Positions 35,193 through 35,331 of a DNA stretch of 35,331 bases are shown here, piece by piece. The position numbers and the translations under genes were made by a program. The notes under the pieces were generated by a model, which saw only the letters and a program-made list of their open reading frames with translations, was not told the origin of the DNA and made no database searches. The stretch comes from Akkermansiaceae bacterium. GTDB lineage: Bacteria > Verrucomicrobiota > Verrucomicrobiia > Verrucomicrobiales > Akkermansiaceae. Every line of letters begins with the position of its first letter. The stretch's first letter is position 1. Location of the stretch: NCBI GenBank assembly GCA_025363295.1, contig JANYEC010000112.1, positions 1 to 35,331 of the forward strand, in the 5' to 3' direction.

Positions 35193-35331
35193 TGAGGCGG
35201 CCCCGAAAATCCGACCACTCAATGGCTAAACTAAGCTATGGTGGAGAGATGCAGCGGATTGATAGGAGATCGTGGATGTTGGTTCAAGGGTGAAGTGGCG
35301 AGGGACTCGAATTTGGGCTGATGGAGCGTAG
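35193..35331 (+). mobile_element. Inverted copy of the IS3-type terminal region (cut by window edge or decayed)
   Basis: Beginning TGAGGCGGCCCCGAAAATCC at 35193 and running to about 35244 (GGCTAAACTAAGCTATGG), this segment matches, in inverted orientation, the 139-to-97 stretch of the left element: the first 9 bases are identical, then AAAATC, GGCTAA and GCTATG are shared. Similarity stops near 35245. No OrfA-like start occurs by 35331, whereas the left copy has one 88 nt inside. This is therefore either a related element with a longer leader or an eroded remnant. Confidence 0.5.

Noticed and set aside
1..35331. CRISPR arrays, tRNA/rRNA genes, riboswitches
   Set aside because: No regularly spaced repeats, cloverleaf sequences or conserved riboswitch cores were noticed in the non-coding stretches, all of which are under 300 nt.

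Overview
The window looks like a piece of a Verrucomicrobiota chromosome. The best taxonomic marker is the plus-strand gene at 30786-34424. It has the prepilin-like N-terminus and characteristic C-terminal tail of Verru_Chthon cassette protein A, a family known essentially only from that phylum. The density of secreted heparinase II/III-fold proteins, SGNH esterases, a GH29 fucosidase and a DUF5703 protein fits polysaccharide-degrading Verrucomicrobiota, as does the absence of Shine-Dalgarno sequences. Assignment below phylum is not possible from this sequence.

Layout. Positions 1-245 are mobile-element debris. They hold the start of an IS3-type orfA (reading leftward off the window) with its terminal repeat at 139, apparently inserted into the end of another, IS481-like element (140-245). 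From 346 to 30509 there is one minus-strand train of 13 intact genes and one gene remnant. Most gaps are 0-130 nt, with two ATGA overlaps and three gaps of exactly 25 nt. In transcription order the genes are: copper-amine-oxidase-N/heparinase fusion (1089 aa), alpha/beta hydrolase (543 aa), toroid-type protein of unknown family (615 aa), PKD-like/heparinase protein (1035 aa), DUF5703 putative glycosidase (724 aa), SGNH esterase with beta domain (462 aa), alpha/beta esterase (318 aa), heparinase-like (844 aa), heparinase-like (833 aa), GH29 alpha-L-fucosidase (495 aa), SGNH esterase (236 aa), truncated GH29 remnant, second copper-amine-oxidase-N/heparinase fusion (1083 aa), heparinase-like (899 aa) and a second alpha/beta hydrolase (440 aa). 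A divergent control region (30510-30785) separates this train from the plus-strand Verru_Chthon A gene and a small secreted protein (34428-35165). The right edge (35193 onward) carries an inverted copy of the left IS3-type end.

How it works together (inference). Practically every product of the minus-strand train has a signal peptide. Six putative lyases of the heparinase II/III fold, perhaps a seventh of a new family, would cleave a uronic-acid-containing polymer by beta-elimination. Four or five esterases would remove acyl groups, and the GH29 and DUF5703 enzymes would remove fucose or similar side sugars. No sulfatase, SusC/SusD pair, sugar transporter, sugar-catabolic enzyme or regulator is present. 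The substrate is therefore more likely an acylated, fucosylated uronate polymer than a heavily sulfated one, or the sulfatases lie elsewhere. The cluster looks like an export-and-depolymerise cassette with import and control encoded elsewhere, and insertion-sequence ends lie at both window edges.
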